From Sipunculus nudus (lineage: Eukaryota > Annelida > Sipuncula > Golfingiida > Sipunculidae), in assembly GCA_026874595.1 (NCBI GenBank), contig CM049320.1, positions 6,887,464 to 6,951,463 of the forward strand: 64,000 nt of DNA, in the 5' to 3' direction. This document shows positions 10,179 through 21,660 of the stretch, piece after piece. Below the pieces are notes generated by a model. That model was not told where the DNA came from and did no database searches. It saw nothing but the letters and a program-made list of their open reading frames with translations. Each line of letters begins with the position of its first letter. The first letter of the stretch is position 1. The position numbers and the translations under genes were made by a program.

Positions 10179-13100
10179 CTGAAAATAAAGAATAAGTAAC
10201 ACTGTTACCATTTACAGCAGAGCGCCGTTTTTGCCATAAGCATCAGGGCCAAGTTTTGTTAGGAAAAACTAACTTTCCGAAAAACTATCAGGGCTCGAGC
10301 GACAACTTCATGCGATATTTTTTATAACTAAATGCCATTTTATGCGGGGATCACGGTGTTTCATTTCGATCTGAGTAATAGACCATCGGGACATAATTTA
10401 CAGCCCATCGGCGCTTGAATCCGTATAGACATGATATACATGGTTTGTCTAGGTGCATATTATGATATCAGACCTGTGGGCGCGAAAACGTCCCCCTTTC
10501 TAAAAGAAAATCTTTGAAAATAATTCATGTGAACTTTTTATATGTTTGGTAAATATATCGTAAATACAATTTTACGGATTTTTTTTGTTCCAATTTAAAA
10601 TTTCGGAAAAATGGAGTTGGTAAAAAACGGCGCTCTACTGTACCATATTGCGAATTTTGACAAACGAAATGTAACATGAGCCAGGGGTTCAGAAAGGTTG
10701 CTCAATGTTAAAGAATTTTAACATTTATCATTCGAACTAAACAACATACTTTTTTTGTCAATATAACAGATCCAAACTCTCAGTGTTATTCATCGCCAAC
10801 AGATGGCGCAGTCAAGGTTGGATACGTATATTACTTGCTAAGGTAAAAAGAAAACGATGCCCAGGCCATCAGTTGAGGTAGATAGATGTGTAGTCTAAGC
10901 ATGTATGTATATCATGAATCTATTTTTTTTTTCACACAGAAAGAATAGCCTGATGTCTGTCATGGTTAAAATGGTTGGACAACAGCAGATACAGCTCTAC
11001 AAAAAAGACAACCCTAAAAGAAGTGAATAACAATGGTCGTTGGGATAAATAAATCGCCTTAACCTACAATGGAAAAGATCTCTTCAATTAGAGACGTATC
11101 CTGGTGATTCAGATAATTTTTACATCTAATTGTTTGCTCCATCGGTGTTATCCTAAATATCCTCAAAATTTCATGGACATTCGTTCAAAACCTTTTCTGA
11201 AAATGTGTAACAGACAAATAAACCATTCGGAAAAGGGTCAATTATTAAATTAAGATTTGAGGGATATTTGGTTCTTAAATCCGTATCATTCTCTGCGGCT
11301 GTTCATTGTTCAATTGACCTATCCATGAACTCTACGTGACCTTAATCGCATATTCATTTAATGAATAGTCATGAGCAGAGCAGTTGCGAGCTACCAGTCG
11401 GGTTATAGTTGGCAATGTAAACAGTCACCTGACAAGCGCAACATGGGATAATATGGGATACTTCTTTTTTATAGGAAGGATACAGTAAAAACAGTTCTAG
11501 GCAAAAGGATGCAGAAGGTATTCCGCCGGCTACCGAGTAAATAATAATGTCTTACCTTGCACTAAATTCGGATGAGACGCATTATTCAAAATATGGAAAA
11601 ACACTTTACAATAAACGTTATATATTCATCACAGAGACATACAGCAATTCCAGCTTATGACGTCAGTCAATTCGAAGTCATGCTTGGCCGACCTTAATGA
11701 CGTCACTGCTGTCTTATGAAAGGCTGTAGCATCTATAGACACGGAAAGCCTTCTGCAATAGGGCGTTTTGGGGGCTCATTAGCATAATTAGGTCAAAAGG
11801 GGCGGAGCAAAAGGGCCTTGGTGGTTAGGTTCATTTAAGAACCGCTTCTTCAATACCACGGCTGGAAGTAAAGTCTGGTATATGTCTTAAACCACCTGTA
11901 ACTAACACTTACTTCTCGCTGGAAGACAGCTTTGTAAAGGACAACCTTCAACATTCCTTTCAGCCTCCCTCCAAGTGCAGTCGTGGCCTCTTCTTTCCAA
12001 ACAGCAAGCAGTTCTTCAAATGTCTTTCCTGGCATTGAAAAATATGCGGATTATATAATCAAGCCTGCGTTAGTTGAGATTATATATTGTTACGGGGTGA
12101 CTGAAAGCGGACCGAACTGTCTCATTAGTAAAGCTTGCTTTTTCTGGTGAAGTGGTTGGAAGGCTGGACATGGGCGCCACTGACATGAGTTCCAATACTG
12201 GATCGGACCGATATTTTCCCCTGAGCAATATGTCTTCGTAACAAATGGGGGCTCGTCCAATATTACGGCAAACTGTGTGGCCCGGGGAATGGTGGTTTGA
12301 AGTAATTGGGCAATTACGGCCACCTAGCTCACCAAAAGTGCGACTCCTGGGATACTTAATCTTGATCTGATAGCAGAACGCTCTTAAGAGGAGGTGTGTT
12401 ACGGGGTGACATAAAGCGGACTTGCTTTTCTAGTGAATCGGTTTAAACGCCGAACATGTGTGCCACCGACATAGGTTCGAATCCCAGATCGGCCCAATAT
12501 TTTCCCCTGAGCAATTTGTCTTCGTAACAATATAAATAAAACAAAATATATGTGCATGACCTTATTTATTCGTTACTATAAAGTATTCACTTATAATCTT
12601 CGTAACTGATTTCTTACCATATAATCGCAAAAGTGAAAGGGCAATAAAACATTTGAATGTGTAAAGATAAATATTTTTATCATATTCACGTCTGTATACA
12701 ACTGCTAAGACACGAATAAATATTCAATGTTTAAAGGCATTATTTAATTTGAAAAAAAATTGTCGCAAAAGGCACCTAAATAGCCCCGGGTAACTGTTCA
12801 GTATTATGTCCATTGAAATACATATGATCATCATTATCATCCGAATTATGAAGAACCGAAATGCCGTTAAGGTCTAAGAACAAACAACACGTGCATACTA
12901 ATCAGGCAAAATACAATTTGGTATCAGCTTAACATACATATTAGAATAAAACAAATGAAAATTAATAAACGACCTTACTCACCGGCATATTCGATCTTAA
13001 AATGTAACCAAAATACAAAGTCATTTTCCGTCACCAGAAGTTCTGGGGCGTCTCCACACAAACTTGTGTCCAGTTCTAGAGTGTCCTTGGCGAAGTCTTC

Positions 13101-14991
13101 GTATTTGTGGAGTGGGCTGCACGTGACCTCTAGATTGCCCCCCATGGACGAGTTGAGCTTTGCTAGAGCCGCGTCTGGACTGTTTACCACTGAGAAATAT
13201 CGTTAAAAGAAAATCAAATATAATTTATCACGAGATATAGAATCGTGTTGAATAGTATCAATGTCCAGTCTAAGTTATAAAAAATAGCGTTTGAAAATAT
13301 GTGTGCATCTGTTTTGTCCGTTTTAAAGGGTGTAAAATAATAAATGCAATGGAGGTACAATCGATCCTTGATGCAAGGACATGAAGCAAACAATGTTCAA
13401 GAAGGTTAAGAATATGAAATCGAACTTGTACTGGCCTACAAAGAAAGGACTGAGAGGATGAAACTAATGACATCTTTTTAAAAAACTGCTACAGAGTAGT
13501 CTTGCGATTGCAAGAAACAACGACGGACGGAGAATAGGCCTCTTCCACCTCACTGGTGACATTATATGGCGATGTGTTACAGGGTGACATAAAAGCGGAC
13601 CGAACTTGTCTCGCTAGTGAAGCTTGCTTTTCTAGCGAAGCAGTTGGTACGCCCGGACTTGTGCGCCACCGACATGGGTTCGAATGTAGGATCGGCCTAA
13701 TGTTTTCCCCTGAGCAATTTGGCTTCGTAACAAAATGGGGGCTCGTCCCAGATGACGGTAAACTATGTGGGCCAGGGAATAAGCTCACCAAAGTGCGAGT
13801 CCTAGGATAATTAGTCTTGTTCTGATAGCAGAACGCTATTAAGAGGGGGTGTGTTACGGGGTGACATAAAAGCGGACCGAACTGTCTCGCTAGTGAAGCT
13901 TGCCAACAACATGGGTTCGAATCCGGGATCAGCCCAATGATTCCCCTGAGCAATTTGTCTTCGTAACAAAATGGGGGCTCGTCCAACGTGACAGTAAACT
14001 TTGTTGCCCAGGGAATAAGCTCACCAAAGTGTGACTCCTTGGATAATTGGTCTTGTTCTGTTAGCAGAACGCTCTTAAGAGGTGGTGTGTTACGGGATGA
14101 CATAAATGTGGACCGAACTGGTGTTTTTTTAGCGAGGCGGTTGGTACGCCTGACTTGTGCGCTACCGACATGGGTTCGACTCCCGGATCGGCCCAGTATT
14201 TTCCCCTGAGCAATTTGTCTTCGTAACAAGATGATTGATACTGAGTGTTCGGGTCGTTTATATCGACCAAGAAAGATCGGACTTGTTACAGTTAATATAA
14301 TAAAATTAATATAAAGCTTTCTCAGCCTCAGAGGCGCAGTTCCTGTCCGATTCTTTCGCATTGTAAGAAAAGACACTATACCTGATAACTGGACCCGAAC
14401 TCAGGAGGCGAGCGTGATGCGCAATGCGTTTGCTCGAGGAAACTGGTCTATTAAACATGTTACTTTTTTTGAGTTAAACAGGAATCGATGCTAACCGGAG
14501 GTTATCGAAATGTAGATTTAAATAAACCGATAAGATTATTGATGACCTAGGCTTGGAAAATTATTCTGCAATTCAATAATTTCATTTCCCTGCTTAATTG
14601 GCATTAATTAATTACACTAAAACCACAAAATCATGACCACCAAATGGATCTCGATGGTCGAATCTTCGAGACGGTCTTCCAAGCAAGGCCTTATATAAAA
14701 AGCAAAAAAAAAAAAAAAAAAGAATTGGGACCGTGAAAAAATTGTATTTTTTTGCGGAACTAACTTAACTGAGAGGGTCGTAAGGTGAGGTTTTACTGTG
14801 GTATCTATCTCGTTCACCTACATGGTGTTTAAATGATGATTAAATTTCATTGATGTCGCGGCGCCTCACACAATTTTGTTATTGTCGTGTGCGTAAAAAT
14901 ATGTAATACAGAACCAGACAGGAAAAAAAAAAACAACATTCACAGACAGAAGCAAACAACCACGATGTAATCCTAATATAGCTGGAGCTTC

Positions 14992-15051
<60 letters not shown>

Positions 15052-15725
15052 TTCACATTGGTACTCTAGGATGACGTCAAAATAATGTTCGAGAGAACGC
15101 CAAGTCCCGCCAAAGTAAACTAAACATACGGCAATGATGAACCAGATGGCTTCCTAGCTCCATGCGCAACTCTTCAACAGCTACGATTATATTTTAATTG
15201 ATAATTCATGTGATGTTTCGTTAATTTTATTACACTTCAGCCAAATCCGGTCAGATATTTTACCTGAATTACATTTGTAATTTCTATTAAGATTGATGTA
15301 TGTATATAGTACATTTTCCAGCGAATTTAAAAAATAGAATCTTTACCATTATTTTTTATCAGCAGTATGCTGCAATCTTTTTTTGTGAGATCAATATTTG
15401 GAAATACCATGTTTTGGCACTTGCTTGAGTATCTGTGGAAGATTGCAACAAAGTTCTTACCTGCCACAAATCTGTTTTCTCCAACAACCTGCAACATATA
15501 AGCGTTTATACATACGAAGTTTAGTTTTATCCAAAATACGACAAACGGTGCTGTAACATATGAGTACTGGCTGAATTATTTTAATATTAAGAGATAACAC
15601 AACAACACACCCGTGACAGGTGAACATTTGCTGTACAGTCTAAAGGGATAATATGCTGAAATATAATTTATATATTAATAAGCAAATGATAAGGCAAAAT
15701 TTTATTTCAAACACTATTTACCACG

Positions 15726-15756
<31 letters not shown>

Positions 15757-18700
15757 TTTAATAATTATTATTATATTTTAATTATTAATATAATAATTGT
15801 CTTTGCTGATTCTCTAAGAACAATTGAAATTATTGTAATGTCTGACCCCATGAGCCTCAGGAAATGTAAAGTTATAATATTTATAAATATATATTTCGCC
15901 AGGTAAATGTTGCTTAGCACAGGGACCCAGCTTTTCCCAATTTTTGATAAGCATGGTTGGGTGGTTTTGAGGAATGAGGACAATTCGAAACATGTTCATT
16001 GCGTGTTTGGTCGGTGTTGTTGGTTATATGTCGTACTTTTCTTGAATACAGAGAATATAATCTCTCTACTGAAAGTAATCTCTGTATTTTTTGTTTTTGC
16101 TTACTGCCATTTTAATGGCTCACTTAAATCATATTTGTCTAAAAAAATTTATAACCAATCGCCCTATGCTTACGCTGGGCTCAGCTTGCGGGAATCTTCT
16201 TTAAGTAGTAAGGTGTAATATGAAAGTCGGTGAACGTTCCTCCCGTTTTATAGCCCCAAAAGTCTTGAATTCACTTCCTATTACACTTAGAAAATCGCCG
16301 AATCTTGTATCATTTAAAACTGGTTTAAAAACATATGTCTTTCGTCAAGCCTTTGGTAATTAATATGCATCATTATTTTCTTGGGTCAGGCACAGGGAGT
16401 AGATTTTCATTAAATTGTATGTGGGTATGGGTGTGTGTGTGAACTGGCTGTGAGTCAGACCATCGGAGAATTGGGGCTATATAAATACTATATATTATTA
16501 TTACATAATCTGTCTAATCTCTCTATACAGAGAATGTAATCTATTAATTGAAGTACCACAAAAGTACCACATATTGCGCAACAAAAGCGACCAAGTCTGA
16601 CCACGCACAATGAACTTATTTTGAAATGTTGCAACCGTGCTAAAAAGAAATGCATTGCTTCATCCTGTTTAATATATATATATCTAGTGTATTAGAGTAC
16701 ATCTGTAGGAAATGACAATTTGGTCCATTTTCTCAATTCCCGAAACTTAGATACTGAAATACATCGGCCTCTAACAGTGATGTAGGACTCGAGTCAACTT
16801 TTTTTTAGGAACTCGGACTCGAGGGTCCTGAACTCTGACTTGAACTCGAGGGTCCTGGATTCGGACTTGAACTCGAGGGTCCTGAACTCTGACTTGAACT
16901 TGAGGGTCCTGGACTCGGACTTCGATTCGAGGGTTCTCGTTTCGGACCTGTACTCGAGGGACCTGGACTCGGACTTGTACTCGAGGGTCCTCGATTCGGA
17001 CTTGTACTCGAGGGTCTTCGACTCGGACTTGTACTCGAGGGTCCTCGATTCGGACTTGTACTCGAGGGACCTGGACTCGGACTTGTACTCGAGGGTCCTC
17101 GATTCGGACTTGTACTCGAGGGTCTTCGACTCGGACTTGTACTCGAGGGTCCTCGATTCGGACTTGTACTCGAGGGACCTGGACTCGGACTTGTACTCGA
17201 GGGTCCTCGATTCGGACTTGTACTCGAGGGTCTTCGACTCGGACTTGTACTCGAGGGTCCTCGATTCGGACTTGTACTCGAGGGTCTTCGACTCGGACTT
17301 GTACTCGAGGGTCCTCGATTCGGACTTGTACTCGAGGGACCTGGACTCGGACTTGTACTCGAGGGTCCTCGATTCGGACTTGTACTCGAGGGTCCTGGAC
17401 TCGGACTTGTACTTGAGGGTCCTGCACTCGGACATGTACTTGAGGGTCCTGGACTCGGACTTGTACTCGAGGGTCCTGCACTCGGACATGTACTTGAGGG
17501 TCCTGGACTCGGACTTGTACTCGAGGGTCCTGGACTCGGACTTGTACTCGAGGGTCCTGGACTCGGACTTGTACTCGAGGGTCCTCGATTCGGACTTGTA
17601 CTCGAGGGTCTTCGACTCGGACTTGTACTCGAGGGTCCTCGATTCGGACTTGTACTCGGACTCGGATGGTGTGGACTCCACTGCATCACTGATCTATACA
17701 CAGTAGCGCCATCTAGGTATAACTGAAGCTTGTGTACATGTATGTTGTCATGCCAAATGATGGTACTTGAAGAGGAATATATATGAACGCTATTAATTAC
17801 TATGCACTGCAGTGTGAATCCCCTATTTTATAAACAAAAATATAGCAACCCCCCCCCCATCCTATAGCTTCCATGACTGACAAATGAAACATTGTTGTGA
17901 TCATGTAAAGAGATAATGGATCTCGGTGGTTGATGAAAAAAATGATCGCTCACTCTAACGTTCACAGGAGTTCTGCTCTCTGGATTGACTTGGTACCTGC
18001 CGATTCCTGCCTTGGGACTTTGGAGCTGTGCAAAGTCTCATGGATCCTTACTGGTGGCCTTAATTCTGGCCTAGGACAGGCTATACCTCTAAATATATAC
18101 TGATCCCACGTATGCTTTCCGAAGGAAGGCCAGTTGCAAGCACATTTTGGACCCGGTCAACTTCTGCCAGCTGGTACAAAAAAAGCTGCAGTTTTGCAGG
18201 GTATCTTAGGACAAAGTCTCTGAAACTGATTTGAAGCAAATGAAAAACTCCTTGTAAACACGTTGTTTATTCTTCTGTTATATACTTGTAATCGCTATGT
18301 TTTCACCGGGACCAGGCAGCACGAAATCTTGTAGAACGGCCATTTCTTACCTGCGTGAACTCCGTGTCCTTGACCCTACCGTGACAATCTTGGGCAAAAT
18401 GTAATTAAATCTACATAAAATTAGAACCAAAGATTAAGATAATATGTGTGTACTGTTACTTTTGGTATAATAAAATAGGAATATATTTTGTAGAATGTTA
18501 ATTTACTGTAGTAATTTTCACTTATAACAACATACCATGTCGTGATCAAAACAAATTCACGTTGACACGTACAACGGCCGTTACTTAAATTTTCAATGAA
18601 TGGACCAATTAGAGGCCTGCACTGAATGACTTCATTCTGTACGGGACTATGAATCGTCTGTAAACATGGCGGGTGAGCAATGGTCGTTCTGCAGACTAAG

Positions 18701-19934
18701 AAAACAGTTTTAAAACGGGCGTATATATTTCCGGTCAAGAGACTACTGCAGCTTTGAGTGGCAGGTAAGAAAACAACAATATTTATACGGTTTACCATAT
18801 GTATTCCAGATGAACAGCTAAAGTAATGGCTTGAACCACAAAATCACCGCATGCACGCAAACATTGGAGTTTCCGTACTTCGTTCCTTCGGAACGGAATT
18901 CGTGGATTCTCTGTTTACATCTGATTTAACCTTGTAGCGACTGTGGGCTGTGGATGCTGTAGCTTTCTCCGGTCACCGGTACGGATTAACGGTGGAGGCC
19001 TCTCACGGTTTTCTGCTTGTCTTGTGTGGCATCTCGTCTATCGGCTCCATTGAAATTACGCTTACGGAGCGCGCAGGGCTGAAGTCCAAGACTACTGAAA
19101 CCTGTAGCTGCTCGATGAAGCAAAACATCTTCAGTTAGTGGGTCTGGGCATCCATATTGAAGAAGCATTGAAAAAAACTGTATTTTTTTTCTATTTTCAA
19201 GATATTTTAGGAAGGGAAAGGGAAGCGCCCCCCCCCCCCCCCTGCAGTCCCCCCCCCCCCTTGATTAGGTCAAGTGACAGAGGGTACCCATGTTGAGCCT
19301 GTCACATCTATAAAGATGAGCAGGGCTTTAGCATAGGTTAAACGTAGGGCGCCATTCTGTGTATGGTTGTTTACCTATGTGATATGCATATTTATACGGA
19401 ACAGTGAGAATGCCACATGCCACATGTATCAAGCTAGTCATATGTCTGTATATCGATATATGGTGTTTATAACTGACCAGGTTCTTATATCAAGCATACG
19501 TGCAGCTCTGTGACGACACAGCCATTTATTAAGCCAGCCTATGTTTTCTTTTTTTTCACATACAGGTTTTCTTATAGAAACCTAATATTCTTTAAAACAT
19601 ACAATAACATCGACTAGAAGGAATGCAAAAAAATGAGCTAGAGTAAAAACTAAGCCGTATTGAATCACCGGAGGTTATGGTTGTTGTATAAAAATGTATA
19701 ATGAGAGGAGTGGATTTCACGGCCATTGCACAGTACGCCAGTTACTCTTACCTTAAACACGTAAGAGCTGTCAGGTTGTATCAGCTTAGCCGCCTTGTCT
19801 ATAACAGCACCAGCATCCGTGCATCCTTGCACAGTATGTACATCCAGTAGTCCTAGGCATTCATGTCCGCAATAAGCAGCCATGTTCTTACTCTCTTTGC
19901 TCTTTGCTCTCGAACCTTTGTGCCTTTTATCCAT
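10047..19934 (-). CDS. gene A: five-exon host gene, probable two-domain ferredoxin-like (DABB) protein
   Basis: Exons join 19752-19934, 15461-15488, 12983-13189, 11913-12028 and 10047-10178. All introns are GT-AG, phases match at every junction, and the sum is 666 bases: 221 codons plus TGA. Residues about 57-105 (YVFKVVGENRFVAVV, ending GNLEVTCSPLHKY) resemble residues about 165-221 (LKVVLYKAVF, ending GENVQVTSKNVR), which suggests an internal duplication. The second half, from FWLHFKIEYAGKTFEELLAVW to its end, follows the strand-helix-strand order of muconolactone-isomerase-like ferredoxin folds. There is no signal peptide or membrane segment, so it is probably cytosolic. Function is inferred from pattern only; catalytic activity is unknown. 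Translation may start at residue 1 or at residue 18 (19883), where the paralog starts. Confidence 0.8.
10213..10642. mobile_element. mariner-like MITE in gene A intron 4
   Basis: Inverted termini CAGCAGAGCGCCGTTTTT (from 10215) and its near-complement ending at 10640 are flanked by TA on both sides (10213-10214 and 10641-10642). TA duplication and a CAG start fit Tc1/mariner. The 426-bp body has no transposase. Confidence 0.7.
10643..11912. other. remainder of gene A intron 4, nothing recognised
   Basis: Intronic DNA between the mariner-like MITE and exon 4. I saw no further exon, repeat array or element end. Confidence 0.5.
11913..12028 (-). CDS. gene A exon 4
   Basis: Encodes KTFEELLAVWKEEATTAL through VFQRE, an amphipathic helix followed by a strand. 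The acceptor is AATGCCAG and the donor is GTAAGT. Phase 1 in, phase 0 out. Confidence 0.85.
12088..12529 (+). mobile_element. TRIM (miniature LTR retrotransposon), copy I
   Basis: The 5' LTR spans 12088-12243 and starts TGTTACGGGG and ends TTCGTAACA. Two bases later (12246) comes TGGGGGCTCGTCC, matching a tRNA-Pro primer binding site. The non-coding interior is about 153 bp and ends in a purine tract AAGAGGAGG directly before the 3' LTR (12397-12529, internally deleted). ATAT flanks both ends, a possible 4-bp target duplication, although the site is AT-rich. The insertion is in gene A intron 3. The LTR carries a tRNA-like segment; see copy III for its intact form. Confidence 0.8.
12983..13189 (-). 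CDS. gene A exon 3
   Basis: The largest exon, 207 bases, from a TTTCTCAG acceptor to a GTGAGT donor. It encodes VNSPDAALAKL through EYA, completing the first putative domain and starting the second. An alternative acceptor 9 bases downstream (AACAG) would break the frame with exon 2. Confidence 0.85.
13575..14228 (+). mobile_element. TRIM copy II, tandem form with three LTRs
   Basis: LTRs lie at 13575-13732, 13852-13968 (deleted) and 14088-14228. Each of the first two is followed by AAA and TGGGGGCTCGTCC, a tRNA-Pro-type binding site. Each interior of about 120 bp ends in a purine tract (AAGAGGGGG or AAGAGGTGG) before the next LTR. LTR-int-LTR-int-LTR is the product expected from unequal recombination between LTRs. 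Pol III box A (13633-13643) and box B (13677-13687) lie in the first LTR. GATG occurs just outside both ends, one base off on the right. It is in gene A intron 2. Confidence 0.8.
14613..14798. mobile_element. mariner-like MITE remnant
   Basis: CACTAAAACCACA (from 14615, preceded by TA) faces CAGTAAAACCTCA on the other strand, ending at 14798. The body is short and contains an A-rich tract. The right-hand TA is mutated to TG. It lies in gene A intron 2. Confidence 0.5.
14995..15049. repeat. (TA)n microsatellite in gene A intron 2
   Basis: Perfect TA run of about 54 bases. Confidence 0.95.
15461..15488 (-). CDS. gene A exon 2 (28-bp microexon)
   Basis: Encodes VVGENRFVA plus one base. It is bounded by TTGCAG and GTAAGA. 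The size and phases (0 in, 1 out) are exactly what is needed to join exon 1 to exon 3. Confidence 0.8.
15724..15752. repeat. (TA)n microsatellite in gene A intron 1
   Basis: Perfect TA run of about 28 bases, 240 bases from exon 2. Confidence 0.9.
16222..16500 (+). mobile_element. 3' end of a CR1/L2-like LINE
   Basis: The plus frame 16222-16363 reads KVGERSSRFIAPKVLNSLPI, then TLRKSPNLVSFKTGLKTYVF, and ends at TAA. This is the C-terminus seen in CR1/L2/Rex-type ORF2 proteins, where a W usually stands at the L before NSLP. A 3' tail follows, ending in TATAAATACTATATATTATT. The 5' remainder is absent, as expected for a 5'-truncated insertion. It lies in gene A intron 1. Confidence 0.7.
16794..17667. 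repeat. 27-bp minisatellite, about 32 copies, with higher-order pattern
   Basis: The unit is CTCGAGGGTCCTCGATTCGG plus ACTTGTA, and each carries a CTCGAG palindrome. At least three variants occur: A with TCCTCGATTCGG, B with TCTTCGACTCGG and C with ACCTGGACTCGG. Their order through the middle is mostly C-A-B-A repeated, a 108-bp higher-order unit. Because 27 is a multiple of 3, long frames stay open on both strands. The minus-strand frame antisense to the repeat would give a Ser/Thr/Pro-rich 9-residue repeat. It lies in gene A intron 1, with no splice signals suggesting an exon. Confidence 0.95.
17668..19751. other. remainder of gene A intron 1, nothing recognised
   Basis: Includes a 125-codon minus-strand frame (18421-18798) and short frames near 18950-19168 on both strands. 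None has a motif or convincing splice context that fits gene A. Confidence 0.4.
19231..19260. repeat. interrupted poly-C tract
   Basis: Two C runs separated by TGCAGT. Such tracts are prone to assembly error. Confidence 0.9.
19752..19934 (-). CDS. gene A exon 1
   Basis: Encodes 61 residues. The first 17 are Lys/Arg/Ser-rich (MDKRHKGSRAKSKESKN) and have no counterpart in paralog B. MAAYCGHEC then begins the conserved part, where A and B agree at 28 of 44 positions. It ends SYVFK at a GTAAGA donor, phase 0. Confidence 0.85.
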
Positions 19935-20316
19935 GCTGTTAATACAAAGACTGGCTGAGTACTAGTACGTATCCGTGTACAATATGCGTCGTCTGTAATG
20001 CTGCATCTCGTTACCTCTGGGAATTAAAGTATCCACCAGATGTCATTAGTGCAAACGACTTGTCACATTTCGGTACCCAATTAACTGAACACAAAGCCTA
20101 ATGCCCGAATGATTATGTTTTAAGAGTAACCAAACAGAAAATGATTTATAATATATGTTTCAAGCCTGAACAACCGCAATGAGCTAGTTTATATCGAAAT
20201 GTCACCATTCCGCAAAGCCAACAAACCGTGCTGAAAAGATATAAAAGGAACAGTTGGGTGTCTGTGAAACTCAGTAGTAACTATATGCTTCTAATTGTTA
20301 ATACTCGCTTTATATG

Positions 20317-20368
<52 letters not shown>

Positions 20369-20859
20369 ATATGTTCAATTCGTCACGAAAAACTTATTTT
20401 CACTAGTAAAATCATGGTGCCATTATTTGCTCTCTGAATTCCCTCATTGCCGGGAAAAAGGTGGAGGTCAAAGTGAGACAAATGGCGTTACTTCATGAAG
20501 CTCCAGTTCGCCACTTGGACCGTGTCGAACGCCATTTTCAACGTGCCAACTCGTATTTACAAATTATCCCAGAGGTAACAATGCAGCATAAGCATAGTCC
20601 CTACAGTTCGCTTACATAATTACGCATGCGTAGTCCGAATTTATTTTTGATTAGTATTGATCTTTGGGAATGTTTATTTTCGCAAGTCATTCAATCATAT
20701 AATAAAATATTTTTTTATAACCAGCATCAGAGGCTGGGTTAAACAAATTATGACAAAACAATGTTAATAATTTAAGTCAGATTAGTATTTTTATACAAAG
20801 TTTAAGAGTACGTGTTAAATGCTAAAATTTTTGTTTTCCGAAAGATTTGTTATAAGAAA
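19935..20859. other. upstream of gene A, no gene recognised
   Basis: The promoter of gene A should lie here, since the gene reads leftward from 19934. I saw no clear TATA box at a fitting distance and no CpG-rich block. Confidence 0.4.
20317..20365. repeat. (TA)n-(TG)n compound microsatellite
   Basis: A TA run passes into a TG run of 24-26 bases. Confidence 0.95.
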
Positions 20860-21660
20860 TAGGCCAAGAGCATTAGCTAATATACACCCTAAACCTGAAA
20901 ATATCTGGTAACAAGCTGAAATTTTCAGGATAGGTCCAGGAATATGTGTAGAATCATATACTTAAAGTCCCCGAAAATCCTCCTTGTGCTCCCTTCAAAA
21001 TCCAAGATGGCGTCCAAAATGGCTGTAATTTCCCAATTTTTCATAACTTTGTTTACAGACAAGATAAAACTATAAATAAAGTGTCTAATCATATGTTTTA
21101 AAGTACAGGGAATCAAATAAAATGATAATTTTGAGTCCGAGGCTCACACAAGTCCAAAGCCAAGATGGCGTCCAAGATGGCATCCAAAATGGCCGCCATT
21201 TTCCAATTTTCTCATAAATTAGCTTCCAGACAAGATAAATTTAAAAATAATGTAACTAATCATATGTTTTAAGGGACAAAGAAAATAATGATCTAGAGAG
21301 TCCAAAGCTCACGAAAGTCACAAACCAAGATGGTGTCCAAGATGTCAAGGGATAAAGCGCTCGTCTTTATCCGCTAGCGACCCGGGTTCTATCCCCTGCG
21401 AGCTATGAGAGTGGGTTGTAGTTGCCTGTCCAAGGCCGGTGGTTTTCTCCGGTATCTTCACCCGTACAAACTACTGAATGCCATTATCCGAGCCAAAAAG
21501 AGTTCCTTCATCAGTTATAATAATTATTCGTGGAATCCAATTAGTTTTTAATTTTTCATTGTTTTTCCTTTAACATAAGCTAGAAATATAAATAAAGTAT
21601 CTCCACATATGTTTCAGGGTATTACAAATATGGTAACATGATTATCTAGAGTGGACAAAA
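20860..21660 (+). repeat. left terminal inverted repeat built of tandem sub-units
   Basis: Three sub-units of about 170 bp each contain CCAAGATGGCGTCCAA-type motifs, a CAGACAAGATAAA segment and TAATCATATGTTTTAA. The third is split by a SINE (21345-21530). The outermost part (TAGGCCAAGA, then TAAACCTGAAAATATCTGG) matches the complement of the right end. Confidence 0.75.
21345..21530 (+). mobile_element. tRNA-derived SINE
   Basis: The tRNA-like head has a good box B (GGTTCTATCC, 21385-21394) and a weak box A upstream. A GTGGTTTTCTCCGGTA segment follows that resembles the conserved central region of several invertebrate SINEs. The tail is ATAATAATTATT. It interrupts a sub-unit of the left inverted repeat, so it is younger than that element. 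Confidence 0.6.

Noticed and set aside
13489-14376. 295-codon minus-strand open frame
   Set aside because: It is antisense to the tandem TRIM. Its repeated peptide mirrors the LTR and interior repeats and it has no splice or domain support.
14380-14450. tRNA-like SINE fragment on the minus strand (GAGTTCGGGTCC)
   Set aside because: Only a box B-like match. Box A and any element boundary are not convincing.
16771-17706. Long Ser/Pro-rich, mucin-like open frames on both strands
   Set aside because: All derive from a 27-bp repeat whose length is a multiple of 3. Four overlapping frames being open at once argues against any one being a gene.
18421-18798. 125-codon minus-strand frame in gene A intron 1
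   Set aside because: Adding it would disrupt the exact phase match between exons 1 and 2, and it has no recognisable domain.
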